Assembly: GCA_963693365.1 (NCBI GenBank)
Contig: CAVNZM010000017.1
Coordinates: 1,674,001-1,738,000 of the forward strand
DNA from: Amoebidium appalachense
Lineage: Eukaryota; Ichthyosporea
Length of the DNA: 64,000 nucleotides
Reading direction: 5' to 3'
The position numbers and the translations under genes were made by a program. The notes beneath the pieces were generated by a model. It did no database searches and had not been told where the DNA came from. It worked only from the letters and a program-made list of their open reading frames with translations. This document shows positions 61,854 through 64,000 of this stretch, one piece after another. Numbering within the stretch: the stretch's first letter is position 1; every line of letters starts with the position of its first letter.

Positions 61854-62912
61854 ATGGGGGCCTCTTGGTATAGTAGCAACACAAAAAAGGTGCTTGTATG
61901 CAGTTGGAAGCACTTGGTTTTGGCGGTTGCCCAGCTGGCAGTCCTAATAATCACGGTCGTTGTCGGTGGGCGCTACCTCATTTTTGAGCGAAATTTGAGC
62001 CTTGTGACCTCTGAAAATGACGAACTTTTCAACACACTAAGTGTTCTTCAAAACCAAACGTCGTCTCCTTTGGAAAAAAGTTTCGAAAAGTCTCCTTTTT
62101 CCAGTGTAAATGTTGCATCATTTCAAATAACATTTGCACCTGGTTCTTCCGAGTATTGGGATTACGCACATGTCCTTTCCGAACTGCAGTCAGCATTACC
62201 CAGAAGCGAGTTTTTGTACAAATCCGGGCCAAAGAACACGCAACAATGTGGCTACCAATACACAACGAGAATGCTTAACAAACTTGGAAAGGAGCCCTAC
62301 ACATGGGAGGTGGACGCGCCCAACATGCCTACTGTGGGGCGAATGGAAGTGCATGCTATGAAATTCCTTCTTAAAACCTACCCAGAAATGGAGTATCTCA
62401 TAATGCTGGACACAGACACAGTTGCAAATATGGCAGAGCTTGCGCGCATTCTCACACGATGCCCTTCCCCATATCTCTACGGTGGTGTCATGCTAAACGA
62501 TGAACTTGTGGCGATGGGGCCAAACCGCAACGGAGAAAACGAAATTTTCTTCAAGCAGACTGGGCTGAGAACTTATCCAACATACATGGACGGGCCTCTT
62601 GTTGTGATGGGGCGTAAAGCGGTTGAGTATTACGTTAACGTAATGGAACTTTTACCAAACACAACATCAACAGCACACCCGGACGACGCAAACCTCGGGT
62701 ATATTATGACGTCACACCCCTTTTTGCGTCTATGTCCCGTTGGGAGCTATTTGTTTGGGACGAGGCTTTATTCTCACCCGCACAAGCAAAGGGACGTGAA
62801 AGAGTGTCCCGGTTCAAACTTGGAATTTATGGGTGGGATGCCCGTTTTTAGCCAAGCCCCCCGAAACAAAATAGTTCCGGCAAAAGTGAATAAGTTTGAA
62901 CCTGCACCGTGA
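61854..62912 (+). CDS. Type II membrane glycosyltransferase, GT31/fringe-like (352 aa)
   Basis: The start MGASWYSSNTKK is preferred over the ATG 40 codons upstream because it puts a single membrane segment (HLVLAVAQLAVLIITVVVGG, about 19-38) after a short cytosolic tail, the usual Golgi type II layout. The lumenal part carries YLIMLDTDTV (a DxD metal/nucleotide-sugar motif), LYGGVML, then MDGPLVVMGRKAVEYY and HPDDANLGYI, the order seen in beta-3-galactosyl/GlcNAc-transferases of family GT31. NQTSS and PNTTS are N-glycosylation sequons. Expected role: transfer of a sugar to glycoproteins or glycolipids in the Golgi. The exact donor and family are uncertain. Intronless; the stop is TGA. Confidence 0.75.
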   Translation: MGASWYSSNTKKVLVCSWKHLVLAVAQLAVLIITVVVGGRYLIFERNLSLVTSENDELFNTLSVLQNQTSSPLEKSFEKSPFSSVNVASFQITFAPGSSEYWDYAHVLSELQSALPRSEFLYKSGPKNTQQCGYQYTTRMLNKLGKEPYTWEVDAPNMPTVGRMEVHAMKFLLKTYPEMEYLIMLDTDTVANMAELARILTRCPSPYLYGGVMLNDELVAMGPNRNGENEIFFKQTGLRTYPTYMDGPLVVMGRKAVEYYVNVMELLPNTTSTAHPDDANLGYIMTSHPFLRLCPVGSYLFGTRLYSHPHKQRDVKECPGSNLEFMGGMPVFSQAPRNKIVPAKVNKFEPAP

Positions 62913-63270
62913 TCATTCCAGTTGCGACCATAGTATGAGATGAATGATGCAATTAGCTATTAGATACGGATTATTATCATTGTCCGATACGATTATAAAG
63001 TGAATTTCTGTAAGGTTTGAGGTTATTTGCTGAGCATGAAATCAAAAAGCAAAGGTTTATATAAAGAAGCATTGTAAAGTTTATAAAATTATAACTAACA
63101 TTGAATCATTTCCGAGATCAAAAAAAAAAAAATTACTGAATACTACTGTATTTAGTTGTAACCAAAGACCCATCATCGGACCGTGCTCACCACTGACTGT
63201 GCGAAGTACTAGTGTTTGCACATTGCACATGCGCACATACCGTAGCACACACGTGGCACACCCGCATACA
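62913..63270. other. 3' flank of the glycosyltransferase gene
   Basis: AT-rich 3' region with an A-run at 63120-63132. No further gene. Confidence 0.5.
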
Positions 63271-63279
63271 TACACACAC

Positions 63280-63408
63280 ACACGAGAGAGAGAGAGAGAA
63301 AGACGGGAGGGGGGGAAAGGGGGAGAGAGAGAAGGGGGGGGGGGGGGGGGGGGGGAACATACAGACAGACAGACAGACACACACACACAGAGAGAGAGAG
63401 CTCTAGAG

Positions 63409-63498
<90 letters not shown>

Positions 63499-63715
63499 CA
63501 CGAGCCCAGCGTGGGTGTGTATTACACAAACGTGCGTGCATATGCATATACCCCCCCCCCCTTCCCCCCCCCCCCCCCCCCAAAGTGTGTGCGTGTGTGT
63601 CATACAAACGGGCGTGCCTCTCCCCCCCCCCCCCCCCCCCACCCCCACCCCCTCCCCTCCCCCCCTCCCCCCTCCCCCCCACCTCCCCCCCCCCCCCCCA
63701 AAAAAAAAAAAATCA
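63280..63715. repeat. (GA)n, (TG)n, Cn-An tracts
   Basis: GA-rich 63282-63330, G-run 63336-63355, (GA)n 63409-63470 passing into (TG)n to 63499, C-runs 63551-63581 and 63620-63700 ending in an A-run. Confidence 0.9.
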
Positions 63716-64000
63716 CAACTCACACCCAAACGGACCCACACATGCACACACACATAAACACACCAAGTACTGTATGTGACACACATACACACACAAAATA
63801 GATGCACTGCAGTATATGTTTCCACAGACCTGTATGCACACTTCTGCTCACAAATCTGCGCATGCACACACACGAACGTACACACAAACACGGGCACAAA
63901 CACCCACACTCACACATATCCACACAGTGGGATGGGAGTGGGTCCGCGCAGGGGGACTGGGTTGGGAGGGGGGGGGGGGGGAGAAGGATTCAGGGGCCGG
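63716..64000. other. CA-rich end of the window
   Basis: Irregular CA-rich DNA and a G-run at 63969-63981. No gene seen. Confidence 0.5.

Overview
The window is nuclear DNA from a eukaryote with intron-containing genes, many microsatellites and long G/C homopolymer runs. A seven-exon T-box transcription factor places it among the opisthokonts, most likely a holozoan (an invertebrate or a unicellular relative of animals), because T-box genes are known from animals, their unicellular relatives and a few early-branching fungi. I cannot name the species.

Layout. At 466-589 is the last coding exon of a + strand gene that starts left of the window. From 590 to 7.7 kb there is a repeat desert. An intronless multi-pass membrane protein lies at 7755-9455 (-), followed by a small hypothetical ORF at 10071-10430 (-). 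That ORF diverges, across a 270 bp promoter region carrying a palindromic CRE-type site, from a complete 11-exon leucine carboxyl methyltransferase gene (LCMT1 type, 10701-22930, +, 316 aa). LCMT introns hold a Penelope-like reverse transcriptase relic, copies of a dispersed repeat, a pre-miRNA-like hairpin and a perfect 2 x 219 bp inverted repeat. The T-box gene occupies 25471-32152 (-, 7 coding exons, 909 aa). In both multi-exon genes every exon join keeps the reading frame.

From 35.9 to 58.4 kb there are three copies of a BTB-like gene family (one broken, two intact) among retroelements. These are a non-LTR element with an RNase H domain (42405-45738, 15 bp target-site duplication) and a 5'-truncated sister copy (56210-56856, 11 bp duplication), an LTR retrotransposon with no intact coding region (46231-48072, 5 bp duplication GTCCA), and a decayed LINE (48904-50933, 8 bp duplication) with a second tiny 3'-end copy at 60.3 kb. 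A small cysteine-rich secreted protein (54478-54765) has a truncated paralogue at 60823-60903. A type II membrane glycosyltransferase of GT31-like appearance lies at 61854-62912.

How things fit together. LCMT1 enzymes methylate the C-terminal leucine of the PP2A catalytic subunit, and the T-box protein is a nuclear regulator; nothing in the sequence links the two functionally. The strongest structural oddity is intron composition. In 8 of 16 annotated introns a poly-C-rich tract starts within about 25 nt of the 5' splice site, and three exons use an acceptor formed by the end of a (CA)n repeat. The same Cn-(CA)n module recurs, with the same polarity, all over the window.
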